Shown one piece after another: positions 1 to 13,244 of a stretch of 64,000 bases of DNA. This stretch comes from Lobosporangium transversale (Eukaryota; Mortierellomycota; Mortierellomycetes; Mortierellales; Mortierellaceae), in contig NW_019029007.1 of assembly GCF_002105155.1 (NCBI RefSeq), positions 310,001 through 374,000 of the forward strand. The letters are read 5' to 3'. A program made the position numbers and the translations under genes. Each line of letters starts with the position of its first letter. The first letter of the stretch is position 1. The notes below the pieces were generated by a model. The model was not told the DNA's origin, ran no database searches, and saw only the letters and a program-made list of their open reading frames with translations.

Positions 1-1658
1 ATCAAAGACAAGAACTCCTCTCTAGTTTTGGCATTATCACGGAAACAACCAAACATGGAACTGGTAATCGTTTGACTACCTGGCTTCTGGACTCCACGCA
101 TGACCATGCAGAAATGACTATGAGTGTACGAATGAGGGCAAAAATAGTCGTGTTAACATTTCCAATCGTCATTTAATAAATGGAATGAAATTAAAATAAT
201 AAATAAATAAATAAAAGGTAGGTGGAGAGAGAGAATATAGAAATACATAAGAGATCCTTACCTAGCTTCCATGACTACAGCAACACCTTGGGGGTCGAGA
301 AGCTCCTTGAGAGCCACGGCAACTTGCTTAGTTAATCTCTCCTGAACCTGAAGGCGTCTGCTGAACATCTCTGCCAAACGAGCAATCTTGCTTAGCCCTA
401 CAACCTTTCCATTCTGAGGAATGTAGCCGATATGGATCTAATAAAGGGAATGTGCCACTCGCTTTGTTAATATCGCAAATGGAGAACCTTTACCTTTGCC
501 TACTGCATACAGTTCTGCAATTCATACCTTTCCTGTGAATGGCACCATGTGGTGCTCACATAGCGAAAATACATCGATATTCTTAACGATGACCATCTCA
601 TCATGGTCTAGTAAATGAATAAACAAAAAAAAAAAAAAATTAGTATAATAGCGCTGTTGTAAATGGACCAACTTTAACCTCAAAATAGTGTATCTAGCGT
701 TCTTTTTTTGTCGCACCTTCTTGAAAAAGCGCCTTGTTCATAAGATCTACATAAAGCCAATAGATGGAATACAGACAGAAAGTAGAGAAGTTTAGGATAT
801 CTGACGAAACCAATTGTCACTTGTACATTAACCTTGAACCCTAAATAAGCCCTTACGAGTGACACTCTCTTCATATCCCTTGGAAAAGAACATTAATGCC
901 TTGGCATAGCGCTCCGGGGTCTTAAGTAGGCCTTCACGGTCAGGATCTTCGCCGATGCACTCTATGATCGTACGGACAGCCCCAGCAATCTTTTGAATCC
1001 TAACCTCACGCTGTTCTTCTGTGTCTTCACGGCGTTCCCTAGCACCAATACCTATTACGAAATAATAATAATAATAATAAGACGCTTGAGGGGATTAGTA
1101 TTGAATCGATCGTCGTTCTCGAACTCTGTAAAAAAATTTTAAGGTTCGCAGAAAGTTTGGATGAAAGTTTAACAATTTTCCTTACTGGGGAAACTGAGAC
1201 CGTCAAAGTCAATAGGAGATCCACTTCTCTCAGAATACCCTGACTTGACAAGACTATTGCCAGAGGAACTTGAGTGTCCGGTCAAGGCATGTGAGAGTGC
1301 GGCTTGCTTGGCAGTCGGATAGAGTAATCTAAGTAAACAGAGATATGCTGCTGTTGTTAATTGTCAAGAATGGACCTGAAAAGGAAAATGCGATTATAAA
1401 TTTTGATGATTGGCTCTCCGTGGGAAATAAAATATTTACACCGCAGCGGTTCAAAAAAAAAAAAAAAAAAAAAAAAAAAAGGAGGGAAAGGACCTGTGCA
1501 CACAATTGAACTAGCAGCATTCAAGCCGACTTGCAGTGGTTGGACAAAATGCGTTGGTCATAGTTGCCACTCTCGCCAGAGCACCTTTTTTGTGATCAAT
1601 AGATCCAAGATAATGATGGCCACAAAAATAATACAAATGGCAATAGGCTGTGGGAAGG

Positions 1659-1692
<34 letters not shown>

Positions 1693-1860
1693 CATTATGC
1701 ATGAATGCAAACTCATTACGCAAAAAAAAAATGTGATTCTTTTTTATATATATATATAATGTGTTTGATGCTATTGCTTGTGTGTGTGGAGGCTATTATT
1801 ATAGAAATACTTACTCGATGTTACCATTGGGCATCTTTGGCTGGTAGGAGTGTGTGCCAT
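1..1860 (-). CDS. GCH1/FOL2: GTP cyclohydrolase I (partial, 3' end beyond window)
   Basis: Converts GTP to 7,8-dihydroneopterin triphosphate, the first step of folate and pterin synthesis, in the cytosol. At least seven exons can be read on the minus strand. A likely first exon starts at the ATG at 1860 ([12 protein letters not shown]). Later exons lie near 1320-1186, 1052-850, 752-720, 607-528, 438-266 and 113-1. The exon at 607-528 encodes [20 protein letters not shown], which holds the zinc-binding Cys and the catalytic His-His pair. The next encodes [14 protein letters not shown] and [12 protein letters not shown]. The last encodes [11 protein letters not shown], with a further zinc-binding Cys. 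All are GCH1 signatures and the order matches the family. The window ends just before the stop codon. The N-terminal exon between about 1320 and 1815 is uncertain because long A runs interrupt it. Confidence 0.93.
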
Positions 1861-2818
1861 TGGAATGAATTTTCTTTCAAAGAGCTGTAAGAACAGATAT
1901 GAGAAGGTAGAGTTCAGAGAATAAAAAAAGATTGAGAAAAGACAAGAAGATGTAAGGAAAGGAGTAATTATTCTTTTATTTTTTCCATGTACCTTCTTCT
2001 GGATCAGTTATATATACGCATCCAAAGCATTCCGGATGGAGAAGTTGAAATAGTTCGAGCCAATAGAAAGAGCGCAGGCATAATTTAGCTGATCTTGTGG
2101 GCGTCTCAACTTTTCTTTGTCCGCTCACTCATTATTAAATGACTTCATTCCTTAATTCCAAATGGAGCATTCACTTACAAAGCATTGCACAAACTGTAGT
2201 TAGGGAGTTACCGTTTAAGCAAAACGTTCATAAAAATCATAACAGCCAGCTTCATCTGTTACTAGCATTCTTAATCCTATGTGCCTGACTCATTGGCTTT
2301 ATAAAATATCTCTTCCAAACTTGTGTGCCTAATTCGTTCAGAGATCATTGGTTGTGCTATAGACTACCACAGCTCCCACAGAAGGAAGAATGTTCTGGTT
2401 GGTGACCAGGCACCAAGAGACTTTCATTATTGAGCATGTTCATCACGGTAAGCTTTGTTTTTATTGGATAGAATTCATGTAAATCCCACAGATCCGTGCA
2501 CGATTCCCAGATGTTGCTCAAATCTCAAGGTGGTGCACATCTCTATCATACTGCTCTTCCTTAAGGGTCAAAAGCTGAGCATTTTGCAGCTGACTCACGT
2601 TGTATTTGTACTTTTTCGAAATCGAACGAGCACAGTCATCGCGCCACAACGGTTCTGAACAGTGGTTTATAACTTGCGCTTGAAAGATAGGCTGAGAGTA
2701 TTTAGTTGCATATCGCGTTGTTATCTTTACAAAAAAAAAAAAAAAAAAAAAGAAGTCCTGCGCGCTCTTCTCCAGTCTACATTAATCCGCAGCATGTACT
2801 TGCTTGACGTGCGCAATG

Positions 2819-2851
<33 letters not shown>

Positions 2852-3870
2852 TATCGTGAATCGTGAATATCACGTTCTGATTCAATGTTGTCTTGCGATC
2901 GGTGTCCGTGCTTTTTTTTTTTTTTTTTTTTTTTTTTTCTTGCTGAGGATGCTTTGTGTGTGGTAATGGGTAATGGTGATAAATAACCTTGTGATTGGCA
3001 GTAATTCCCTCTCATTGGCTTGACATGTGACTTCAATACCATTCTGCCGCCAAAGGGATCAGCTGGCTCATTTTGCAATTTTGTGATGTGCGCAGGGATG
3101 AGACCGTTTTTAGCATAATTGTGTTGGGGGTAAATCCCAATCCTTATCAGCAGCCTTGTCGAAAGTCCCACCCCTAATCTTTGACTTCAACCTGTGGCAA
3201 CTTTTTTTTGTTTTTTTTTGGACGGTTAAATGTTGTGCGATGAGAGACAAAAAAATATGGGTGAATGTTTGTCGTACACTCTGGATGTGCTTATAATCTT
3301 ATGCATTTCACGAAATGCCTAGCCAATGCATCCTGCGCGGTATCATCATCACACAACCACGAAATACTCCCAACAATGCATTAAATCTCCTTTTTTTCCT
3401 CCGTTTCAATAGTGAGCATTCAAGTACAATTTCATCTTTCTTATCCTTTGAGTGAAGCCAATAAATACACTGAAGGATAACAGAGTAGACAAACTAACAA
3501 ACAAAAGCATCTGTCTATAATCACACAAATATAATATTTGTACCAGTCAAACCATTTAGTTTACAGACATTCCGAGGAAACAAGTTCATGTATTTCGTAA
3601 GTAGAATAAACAGCTTACCCAACTACACAGCATCAGTGGAGTCCCCCTCATTAACGATAACAATAGCTTTTAAAAGTGTGTGATGACGAGATGAAGGAAT
3701 GCATGGGCACTGAGCTTACGCGCATGTCTGTGAAAAAAAAAGGGATAGGGGCCAGTAAGATCTTACCAAGGTAATTCAACATGCTTATTTGAAGAAAAAA
3801 CCGCTGTTCAGTAGCATGATAGGAGCAGGTGGTCTGTTCGCCTTCTTCCTTTTGGAAAACTCAATTGCCT

Positions 3871-3903
<33 letters not shown>

Positions 3904-5140
3904 CATCAGGGCAAGGGTTTGATCACCGTATTCAACCGTATTCAATCAATGCACACGCTTTCCTGCGCGAACTGTCATTCAAACATAAAACCAAACCGAA
4001 ATTGACGTATTTTTTTTTTCCCGATTCTTCTTTACCCTGTTGGCATATGATAAAGAGGAGGAGAAGGAAGAGGAAGAGAAGAATGCCCAGGCCAATTGTT
4101 TCCTTCTATCTGTCCTGCCTGGTCTTGGCACACAATTTATTGATACTTCGGGATGGAATCATTAGCGTGCATGCAATCAATGTCTATCGTATATAAATAT
4201 ATAATATATTAAGTGAGAATAATGTCGGGAAAGGTGTACGACCACAGACCAGAAAACCAGACGATCGGAGACCGTTCTTCTTTGTTTATTTATTGAAAGT
4301 TCTGGGAAAAAAAAATTATTTAAAGTAATATTATCAATATTCATGACATTCTTGTAATATGGAGACTGATCATATTAAAGAGGTTAATTTTGATATAAAA
4401 ATAAATAAAAAAAAACACCATGGCGGCTCCATCCTTTCTTTCAAATCTCGACGGCACAGACAAACCTCGATTATCATTAAAGGAAAACTGGTAAATATAT
4501 ACATGTACATGTACATGTTCGTGTACAAATGAGCAATTGTTCGTTTGGTACACAATAGACACGGGGAGAAGGCGAGCAGGAGCCAAAGGACAGGGTGTAG
4601 AGGATCTGAGAATGCTCTCATTCATACATCCATGTTCTTCTCATTCTTACATCATCAATGTTCGTCTTCGACGGCCACGGTACATGTACTTGGCATCGAT
4701 ACACACAGATCTTTTGGTGCGCATAAAGGCGTTTTGCTATAATCTGTCTATTGTGTTTCAATTGATGTTTATTTTAAATAACAATTGGTTTGTATGCAAC
4801 TGGACCGAACTACTCCATATTAACGGCTACAATAAAGCACGCTCATCTATTTAACATTCGTCCACAATAGTAAATATGTACGATGGTCCGATTCAAGTTT
4901 GTGTTTTTGCCTGATGAATACATCAATCAATCGATGTTTAGTAATAGTGACTTGTCGAGAAGGGCACGCTTTTCAATTTTTTTGAATACAAACCCTTATT
5001 CAAATATCACAGAACGACATCAATAGCAAAAGCACCCCGCCTCCTGTTGGCCAGTGGCATCTCTCTTTTTTTTTTTTTTTTTTTTTTTCTGCATCTGTTC
5101 GTCTCCTTTTTCTGTTTGCGTTTTAGAGACACAATGCACA
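1861..5140. other. Gene-poor spacer with long A/T homopolymers
   Basis: No gene is recognised here. Short open frames exist but match no family I know, and several exist only because they run through homopolymers coding for poly-Lys or poly-Phe. Homopolymers of about 18-30 bases lie near 2731, 2820, 2911 and 3870. A second long tract starts at 5068, just inside this region. A frame at 3171-2782 (minus) has a non-repetitive first 80 residues but no recognisable domain, and it may be an unrecognised exon. Confidence 0.5.
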
Positions 5141-5149
5141 ACAAGCGTA

Positions 5150-5440
5150 AAAAGATGCCTCTCTTAGTTGCAGCACTTGCACTGTTTGATCTTTCCTGTT
5201 CGGTATATACCATTGATAGGAGGCAACGATGAACATCTTTGGACCGAGTTTGACAAAATGGCGAGGAGGATCAAAATCAACACTGTCAACATCTGCAAAA
5301 GTAACAACATCAATACCAAGGACAAACAAATAAATGAAAGAGAGGATGCACAAGAACCATCGGGCAGGAACAGGGTACGGATCATGATTCAGTTCAGCCC
5401 ACGTTGTGTAGACATGGTTTTCATGAATGTTACATTTTTT
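5150..5440 (-). CDS. Possible exon of an unidentified membrane protein
   Basis: The minus strand stays open in one frame from about 5440 to 5125 with non-repetitive, protein-like sequence. A polar segment (NHVYTTWAELNHDPYPVPAR) is followed by a hydrophobic stretch (WFLCILSFIYLFVLGIDVV) and a charged stretch that includes DFDPPRHFVKLGPKMF. This looks like one transmembrane segment in a partly read gene. I cannot name a family, define splice sites or find flanking exons. The opposite strand also has an open frame here, so the strand is a judgement from composition. Confidence 0.25.
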
Positions 5441-5529
5441 TGAATTGGGGGGTATAAATGCACTGTATTACATGTACTTGGGATAAAATATATATTTTTG
5501 GTTTTGAGTTGCTATTGTTGGTGAGCGTG

Positions 5530-5721
5530 TGTTGGCGGTCTCAAAAAGCATATGATTTGCACTTTGGATTATCACAATGAAATCCAACACACATGCGCAC
5601 GACTATTACACAGCCTGAATAATTCACTGTTAGTCCCATCATAGAAGAAGAACCACCCGATTGTGGTGATGGTGATGGTGATGGCGATGATAGTTTCCAA
5701 ACGCTCGTGTTCCATGCTTGT

Positions 5722-5754
<33 letters not shown>

Positions 5755-6270
5755 GACATTGCAACCACAACCAACCAACCACAGACAAAAAGAGATCAGG
5801 CCATGCAAGGCATTTCATGTATTTGTTAAAATGACAGTAATCAATTACCGCTGTATTCAATGGCTTTTACTCCCACTTAGTTCAGTCGTACAAATAATAT
5901 AAATATACAATCAATAATCACATTTTCAATTCAAAAGTCTATCGAGGAGAAAAGGCGTCTGTCCACCAAGGGTTTTTTAAAAAAGAGGTGTAATATGCTC
6001 TTTTCTTTCCCCTTCTTTTTCTTTTATTTTCTTTTTCTCTTCTTCCTCTTCTTCTTTATTTACACTTTTTCTTCTCTCAAACCTCCTTCATTCTTCATTC
6101 CTTTTCACTCAACACATTTCTGATCATTCTATTCCAATCATCCCATCTACCCAATGGCATATAGCGCCCTGTGAAATCGAAAAAAATTCACATTTCTTAT
6201 CAAACTTATCACTCCGCTCAGTCTTTTCTTTCCTTTCCCTTGGGGCTTCTCTCAATCCTTCCTGGCCACC
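5530..6270. other. Spacer with GATGGT microsatellite and poly(T)
   Basis: Nothing coding is supported. A short GGTGAT-type repeat lies near 5663-5690 and a T run of about 28 at 5727-5754. From 5995 to 6110 the plus strand is very pyrimidine-rich (CTTTTTCTTC-type), as often seen just upstream of fungal start codons, and it probably belongs to the promoter of the gene starting at 6271. Confidence 0.45.
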
Positions 6271-7845
6271 ATGTCCTCTCACAAGCGTTCTTTTCACTAC
6301 CCGCAACTTCACCAGGACGACAGGCCCTGGCTCAAATATCCTGGTCCAGAAAAATCCTCCAACAGCCACAGTCGATCCTTTTCGCCCGTGCACAAGCATT
6401 CCGGCGCGTCTGATCTTCTGCCCAGGGCCCCTCATACTACAAGTTCTCATCAATATCACTCATCACGTAATGAAACATTGCCACTGCACAATAAGCGCTC
6501 TTCCTCAAGGTTAAACAGCAGTAACAGCAGTAATGCGTCTTTACCCATGTCTCTTGCCACCAGTAACAGCAGCAACGATTCTTTGGGTGGTCATCATCAT
6601 CATCATCATCATCATCCACATAGCACTCTAGCCCTCTTAGACAGCCTAGCAAAGCAAGGAACCTCTCTGACGAGCTCTCATTTCCACTTCAAGACGATAA
6701 TCAAGATAGCAACACTCCTATCGATACTAACATTAAAAGCAGTGTCCGCAAAGCAACAGCATATCCCTCTCCTATTACACCTTCGGATCTGTTGGGAATC
6801 CCTGATTTATCTTCTGTATCCTCTACCACATCTTCCTCCACACCTGAATCACCACTATCTACTTCGGCACCTTCTACAACAGAATCTCCTACGCCAAAAT
6901 CAGACTCGACTGGTCAAAAACAGCGACCCTCCCTCTCTCCATCAACACTCAATTGCCAACACTGGCAGCAATACCTTCGATGGTTCTTTTACTTTGGTCC
7001 AACGCAAAGCCCAGGGTCTGGGCGCGGTTCCACAACAACGTCTGAAGGCCCTGGCTCTCCACGTGTTAATCTGGCTGCTACATCAGGTCCACGAACACCA
7101 AAACTTACGCATATTCATCTCATTCGTCAACTGCCTCCAATTCGTCCTATTCTAACGTATCATCTCCTAGCTCCACCCCACTCTTGCTCAGTCTTTTGTC
7201 ACCATCATTCCAAGGGGCATCACCCGCACGACACTATCACCATCATTCATCCTGCCATCCAATCAAGAGCGACATCATCGCCGTCACCATCATCCTTCCT
7301 GTTATCATCATAAACCGGGTCGTCACCATAGCTCCAGATCTGATAGGACTCTTGCAAAGATCTCTAGACGCTATGGTGCCCCTCAATTTGTACCTGACCA
7401 TGACGATGAAGACTTGTCCCGTTTTGAACGTTGAGGAGAATGATGCTCAGCTTCAGCTCGAAAACTCTGCGCCCTTGGAGCTGGAAGGCCCATCCTAACG
7501 ATACCTCTACTGCAGTGACTATTGTTGGAAGTACTCCAGCCTTTGGTATTGGTGCATTCAGAGCGCAGGATAATCAAACCAATGAGGATGACGCCCTATA
7601 TGCAGCCGAGCCTCCAAAGAAGCGACAGCGATCAGCGGCAGCAGTTATCTTGGGCGCTGCAGTTGAGACAGTAATCTTTACAAGTGCTGTAGCTCTTTCA
7701 GCATATCAGTTACTCACGGGTAAGGGCAGGCAACAACTTGATGCGACCATGTCTTCTCCCACAGCAGAGTCGGCCAAGGCCACGCCAGCAGCGCCTCAAG
7801 GCAATGGCGAGCCAGTCTTTGAGAAGTCTGTAGTTGTAAGTATTT

Positions 7846-7876
<31 letters not shown>

Positions 7877-8320
7877 CCCTCTTGGATAATTTCCCGCAAT
7901 GCATGGGGCCAAACATGTGTCATTTTTAGATTCTAAATGTATGCACAATTGTTTTGTTTCTGCAACATGCATTCGTAAACGATAGCAAATGAAGTCCGCA
8001 CCTGTCGATATCCCGACAAGAACAATTCAACGCCGAGATTCCTCTTCTGGTGTGCTTGGAAAATCTCTTCACCACAACACACATCGTCATAAATCAAGGA
8101 ATTACAAGCATTCATCCTATAAATCCCCTCGTGGCCATGGGCTGTCGATATCGCTTCCTCACGCGTATGACAATGATTATCTTTCCAAGGACTCATTACC
8201 CATGCCTGAGAGGCCAAAACAGGCACAGAAGACAACGACGAGCAATTTCTCAGGATGGAAGCCAAACTGACGACTCTGATCGCAGAAGGCAAACGTGCAC
8301 TGAATCGTCGTATCTCTGAC
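6271..8320 (+). CDS. Uncharacterised Ser/Pro/His-rich protein, possibly membrane-anchored; frame interrupted
   Basis: The start ATG at 6271 lies in a good context (GCCACCATG) and opens MSSHKRSFHYPQLHQDD, followed by Ser/Asn-rich sequence and eight consecutive His near residue 110. Coding-like sequence then continues in other frames. The 6792-6960 section is Ser/Thr/Pro-rich (GIPDLSSVSSTTSSSTPES). The 7500-7830 section includes ALYAAEPPKKRQRSAAA, a basic nuclear-signal-like patch, and then a hydrophobic segment (AVILGAAVETVIFTSAVALS) that could span a membrane. A poly(T)-containing intron follows near 7837-7980, and a Ser/His-rich tail ends near 8270. At least two single-base frame breaks (near 6670 and 6955) separate these blocks. 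No family is recognised. Confidence 0.5.
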
Positions 8321-8383
8321 TGGGCTGATGCATAGATTTGATGCATGAATTTGATGCAAAATATTCATGAATACCTTTTTTTT

Positions 8384-8417
<34 letters not shown>

Positions 8418-9412
8418 AATTGTAAATGTGTATTATATTTAATAAAGATAAAAAAAAAAGTAAATAAATCTTTATCGATTGTCTATTTCATTTTCTCTTA
8501 CACATTCTTTTCTAATGCTATTTCGTCCTATTATTCCCTTCTGCTGTTCTTGTCCAAGTTGTCAACATTATAAACTAAAACATGCGTTTATGTAATTTGA
8601 CGGGTGAAGACAAGTGAGTCAGGGGGGTGGAATGTGAGTGACGCCTAATCCTAAGACAAGCATTACAAGAAACCACAGACGTACACTTGATCCAAGTGAC
8701 ACCCCAAGCAGTAGGTCATTGATCACTGCGCCCTCTTTCTTTCCCTTTCCCCTTTTCTTTTTGTGTTTCTCTTATCCATCTTAAAACCCAGCCCTCCATC
8801 ATATATATTTTGGCGGCAACATATCATAAGATAGTAAAACGAAGTTGTTGATGTCATATTCTTGCATCCGCGGCATTTTCCAGAGTCATTTCTTTTTTTT
8901 TTTTTTTTACTACGCCTTTCATAGTCCTTTTTCACATGCTGTTGTTGTGTTTATTGTTATTGTTGTTGTTGTTGCTGCCAAGAACATTTGAGCAGATGAC
9001 TGATACAAAACCAGTAGTCTAGAGAGCCTAGGAATTACAGGATACGTATGTATATTTTTTGAACATATTGCTTTGCTATGCGCGTCATTTAATTATAAGC
9101 AGTCACGGGACATGATGGTGGCGCAGCGGACCACATCCCTTACTTTCTCGCTTCATGTAAAAACACTAACCTACTCATTTCGCAGGACCAAGAAAAAAGA
9201 AGATTACACTATACAACGAACAAGACTATAGTATTATTATATAAAGTACGATTTGAGAGCTTGGGATGGACATTGCATGTCTAGACAACACAGCAACCAA
9301 AAAATAAGAAAGAGATCAACATGACAGAGTTGTGTGTGGTTCTTTTATTTTTATTAACCGGAATATCAATGTGCTTTTGCTTTTATTTTCGCTTCTCCTT
9401 CTTAATAGAAAG
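8321..9412. other. Intergenic spacer
   Basis: No convincing coding sequence. It holds a run of about 32 A at 8384-8415, a T run at 8891-8909, and a TTG-rich microsatellite at 8940-8980. The last 100-300 bases probably hold the promoter, and perhaps the very short first exon, of the PHF5A gene. Confidence 0.5.
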
Positions 9413-10153
9413 TCGAAACATCACCCAGATCTGATTATGTGCAGGAAGCAGACAGGCATTGGTAATCAGCAAGAGCATAGTTATAACCACCAACAGGCGT
9501 TACATGCAACATTTAATGTTTTGTTTCTTAACAGGAAATATATCTTGTACTGGCAGCACATATGAATGTTTACTAACTTTTCTTTTTTTTTTTTTTTCCT
9601 TCGTAACATCGAGGATAGCTATCGGACGTGTGTGCGAGAAATGCGATGGTCGATGTGTTATTTGTGATTCGTAAGTTTGAGGTTTAAATAAACAACAGCA
9701 ACATCTTACCAGCTCGCTTTTTTTTTTTTTTGCTCTATTTGATCTCTACTGATCGTCTTATTTTATTATTATTTTTAATTGTTATTATTTAAAGATATGT
9801 TCGTCCAGTAACGCTTGTCAGGGTCTGTGATGAATGCAATTATGGATCTTTTCAGGGACGTTGTGTAGTCTGTGGATCGCCAGGAGTTAGTGACGCATAT
9901 TATTGCGCTAATTGTACGCGAGCTGAAAAGGACGTAAGTATATATTGAAGGACTATTATTTATTTATTTATTTATTTATTTATCTATTCATTTTTTTTTT
10001 TAAAAAAAAGGGGGAGGTATTCTAACATATTCTCTTTAACCTGCTATCTGTTTATATATTAAAGAGAGATGGCTGTCCAAAGATTGTTAACTTGGGATCC
10101 TCAAAAACAGATCTGTTTTATGACGGAAAAAGTTTGGTTTTAAGAAACGATAA
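9413..10153 (+). CDS. PHF5A/RDS3: PHF5A / Rds3-type spliceosomal zinc-finger protein (SF3B subunit)
   Basis: A small, highly conserved subunit of the SF3B complex of U2 snRNP that helps recognise the branch site in the nucleus. Four exons are clear. Exon 9413-9461 gives [15 protein letters not shown]. Exon 9619-9670 gives [18 protein letters not shown]. Exon 9795-9933 gives [20 protein letters not shown], then [17 protein letters not shown]. Exon 10075-10153 gives [19 protein letters not shown]. The repeated CxxC pairs build the zinc knot. The start codon is not placed: the first exon begins at SKHHP, so ATG probably sits in a tiny upstream exon. The conserved basic tail is shifted by one base after the Tyr at 10119-10121. 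Reading from 10124 gives RKKFGFKKR and a stop at 10151-10153. This is most likely a missing base in the assembly. Confidence 0.93.
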
Positions 10154-10283
10154 AGGAGCATTTCACTTGATGAATGCGCCGCTACCGCAAGGCAACGTCT
10201 TTTATTCTGCAGCCTGATAGATGTATAGTACTATAAAAAGAAAAATAAAAAATAAAAAAAGATAAAAGATATTGGACGATCGA

Positions 10284-12524
10284 TTATACCTCACATGGAT
10301 TGCCAGTGCTCGACAAAATTTCAAGGATTTGATCTGTAAGCCATCTGGACAGAACAGGTTGAGAAGATGAGGCGTTGGCAGGAGAGAAGAGTACATATGA
10401 CGAAATTCGTCGTATCATCTCCCTACAGTCATCTAACACGTTGAGGAGGAAGGAAGCGTCGGTCCATCAATATGCCGTTATCTTGCTAAAAATCTTGAGA
10501 TTCCGCATGCAATTGGCGCAATACCAACAAACCTCACCTTTTAACCTCTGTATTTTATCTGTTAAACACGATTTGTGCCTTATGCTCAAACAGTTTTCAC
10601 AGCTACATTTCTGAACAATGTATGCTTGCGAAATTATGCTGGCCATCTCGACAGGCCGAATGCATTGTTCTTCGAGCTGATATTGTTGATGACGTACTTT
10701 TAATCTATCGCGCGCATTTAGCGCCCTTGCCTTTCTTTTAGCGCCCGATTTCAAAGAGATCCCGCGGTTCTGTAGCCCTACCGTCAAGCATTGTTCTTTG
10801 GACCCTGCCTTTAGTTGATTTATGCATTCGAGTGTCCTGACCAAGTTTCGGAGTATTACCCGAAGTAGGATGCTTATGTAACATAAATTTAGTAGATTCA
10901 AATGGATGTCGGTGGGCGTTATGGGACAGTTCGCAGCGAGGATTATCTTTATCGCCTCCTTTTCCCCCAGTTGGTCCGGAACCTTTGATCGTGAGGATGG
11001 CTTCTGTAGTAGGTATTGGCTCCATGATGATTCCAAAGCGCCAAGAACCTGTTCGAACTGGTGAAAGGTTAACAGGGATGCCGAAAGATGCTCTAAAATA
11101 TGTGAAAATAGTATCGAAATTGCTTCATTAAAGTGGCAAGTACATGTAATTTAATAACTGTAACACAGTTTTGTCAGCTTTTTTATCTTGCTAATAACCT
11201 CTTGCAACCACCATGCTGTGCTCACACGTTTGTTGCACGACACTCGAATTATAAGTCGGACATGGGGATAAGAAGATTTGTATCACCTCTTCAATCAGCT
11301 GTATCATTCCTGTGGTCATTGTCGTGTTCCAAATAGATGCCTCTACACGAAAGCCATCTTGCACCTTATCTCTATCAGCAGACTCTAAAAAGAATCGGCT
11401 ACGCCGAAGTGATTCCATACATTTGAAGATTCTAGCTTGACTTTGTGGGAAAGCTGCTGTACGGTCTAGAAAGAACGTGGATCGTCTTAAAACCGTAAAT
11501 ATAAGTGATCTCTGATACACACTTTTTTTTTTTTTTTTTTTTTTTTTTCGATTTCCATTGAAAATAGTGAGGGTGTTACCAATTATACTGTCTGAGATGT
11601 TTAATGATTCATTGACGGGGGCAGTCGAGACATCAGGTGGTTGATCCTGTATTTTCCGCTTTTTTGGAGGACGGCCGCGTTTTTTTACAACACGATCAGG
11701 CTGAACAGGCTCCTGACGAATAGGCTCAAGTCGCATACATAGTTGATCTAATTTCAGCTCATGCTCCAACTTCCATCTTCTAAGTGTTTCGTTCTCTATG
11801 ACAAGGTCAAATGTTAAGCAGCGCTATTTATTCTAGTTTGGGTAATAAGACTCTCAATACTCATGGCATGGGAACATCCTCCAGTAGGTTACCATTCTTT
11901 GTTGCAGCAACTCCTTCATCTGATTGTCCGAGCTATCTGTTTTAATATTAGATTCAAGTTCGGCAATCGTCTCCATAAAGGACGGGCGTGGACCTGGTGG
12001 TGGTGAAGCAGTACGTTCCGGGGAAAAGTCCTGCGCCCCTACTCTTTCTGTTATTGTTGAGTATGTATCTAGATGATTCCGGTTTTGTTCTTCAGTAACC
12101 AGCGTAGTGACATCACTCAGTTGCGATAAAGAAGATGGACACTGTTGATACTGGTCTTGTAGATGTAGGTGCACAGCAGCTGCAGATGAGTTTCTTTTGA
12201 CAAGTCCTCGACTTGACTTGATCTGTGCCAAGCAATCTAAAGTGCCATATTATGAGATATAGCCGGTTCATTATTGTCAGCGCAGCTACATTGTATCACC
12301 ATTGAAGTAAGAAAAGCGTTTTATTCAGTTGCCTCACCTAGGCAATTCTTACCTAAGCCAGAGTTACCACTGGTGCGTGCTTGTTTGAGAATTATAGCTG
12401 CCAACAAACAAGGTAGGACATGGTTTTGCGACGAAAAACAAGGCTGCTTGTTGAAGTAGTCATAGTGTTGCTGTTGCTGCTGTTGCGGCGGCGATGGCCG
12501 CTGAAATTGCATTGTTAGAGACAA
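10284..12524 (-). CDS. Nuclear protein with polyQ, AT-hook and PHD-like finger; exon model incomplete
   Basis: The start at 12524 (or Met at 12512) gives MQFQRPSPPQQQQQQHYDYF. The segment at 12231-11854 is Ser/Pro-rich. The segment at 11769-11560 has an AT-hook-like KKRGRPPKKRK near 11690. The segment at 11480-11260 is coding-like (RSRFFLESADRDKVQDGF). The segment at 10870-10470 ends in CSCENCLSIRHKSC followed by WYCANC, the spacing of the second half of a PHD finger, which reads histone tails. A final frame includes LLNVLDDCREMIRRISSYV and stops at 10284, 131 bp from the convergent PHF5A stop. A chromatin-associated role is inferred from the AT-hook plus PHD-like finger. Frame changes between blocks may be introns or missing bases. 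The first zinc-ligand pair of the PHD is not clearly visible. Confidence 0.55.
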
Positions 12525-13244
12525 GTATCAAGTACTAAGTGATGAGATTCATCATTGATAGCCAGGAGCTTAATATTTAGTCAGATGACAACACTATTCG
12601 ATGTTGTCCGCTAATACAACCGAAGGAGAGGGTGTTCATCTAAATTGTGAAGTGTGGGCAGAAAATGTCCTTGTCGAGTCATCAAATAAGAAGCTCTTGT
12701 GTAACAAGACTTTGACAGATATCGCCTGCACACAAATCCTCAACGCGGATGTTCAGAGTGAGGTGAATTTACCAAGTAGGCCCATAAAGGCTGCTGGACC
12801 AGACATCATTTGTTTCTGTTAGTGAGGTTCTAGTATATACAGGTAGCAGCAGTTGGGTTTGTATTAATTATGCATGTTGCATGTTTATAGTTTCCCGAAT
12901 AATATCGCCAAAACGGCGACAATCTGAATTCAGATTCTTTAAATCGAAGAGTCACCTCTAAATGAAGCCACCAAACAGCTGAAAAGAAAAAATGGAAATC
13001 AATGACTCCTTCCTTTGAGCTTGAGTGGATCGTATCGATAAAAATAATATCTAGATCGACATTTCGCATATAAAAGCATGATGAGGTCTTTCTTTCTGTC
13101 GCTTTCCTTAAAACCCCCCCCCCCAATATTTTCCCGTATCTTTGGTTCTCACTATTCCTCTCTACTCATTTTTCTCTCATTCTTCTCTAATTCTTCTCTA
13201 ATTCTCTTCATTCATCACTTTTACATTCACATTTAAAACTTACT
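12525..13244. promoter_or_regulatory. Divergent intergenic region / putative ASN promoter
   Basis: Sits between the divergent PHD-like gene and asparagine synthetase. The last 100 bases before 13245 are strongly pyrimidine-rich (TTCTCTAATTC repeats), typical of fungal core promoters and 5' UTRs. A frame at 12601-12822 looks non-repetitive but matches nothing I know. Confidence 0.4.

Noticed and set aside
6600..6620. Poly-His run as a metal-binding domain
   Set aside because: A CAT microsatellite inside a low-complexity Ser/Asn region; nothing else supports a metal-binding fold.
12601..12822. 73-residue open frame as a gene
   Set aside because: Lies in the divergent promoter between two genes, has no recognisable domain and no splice or promoter evidence.
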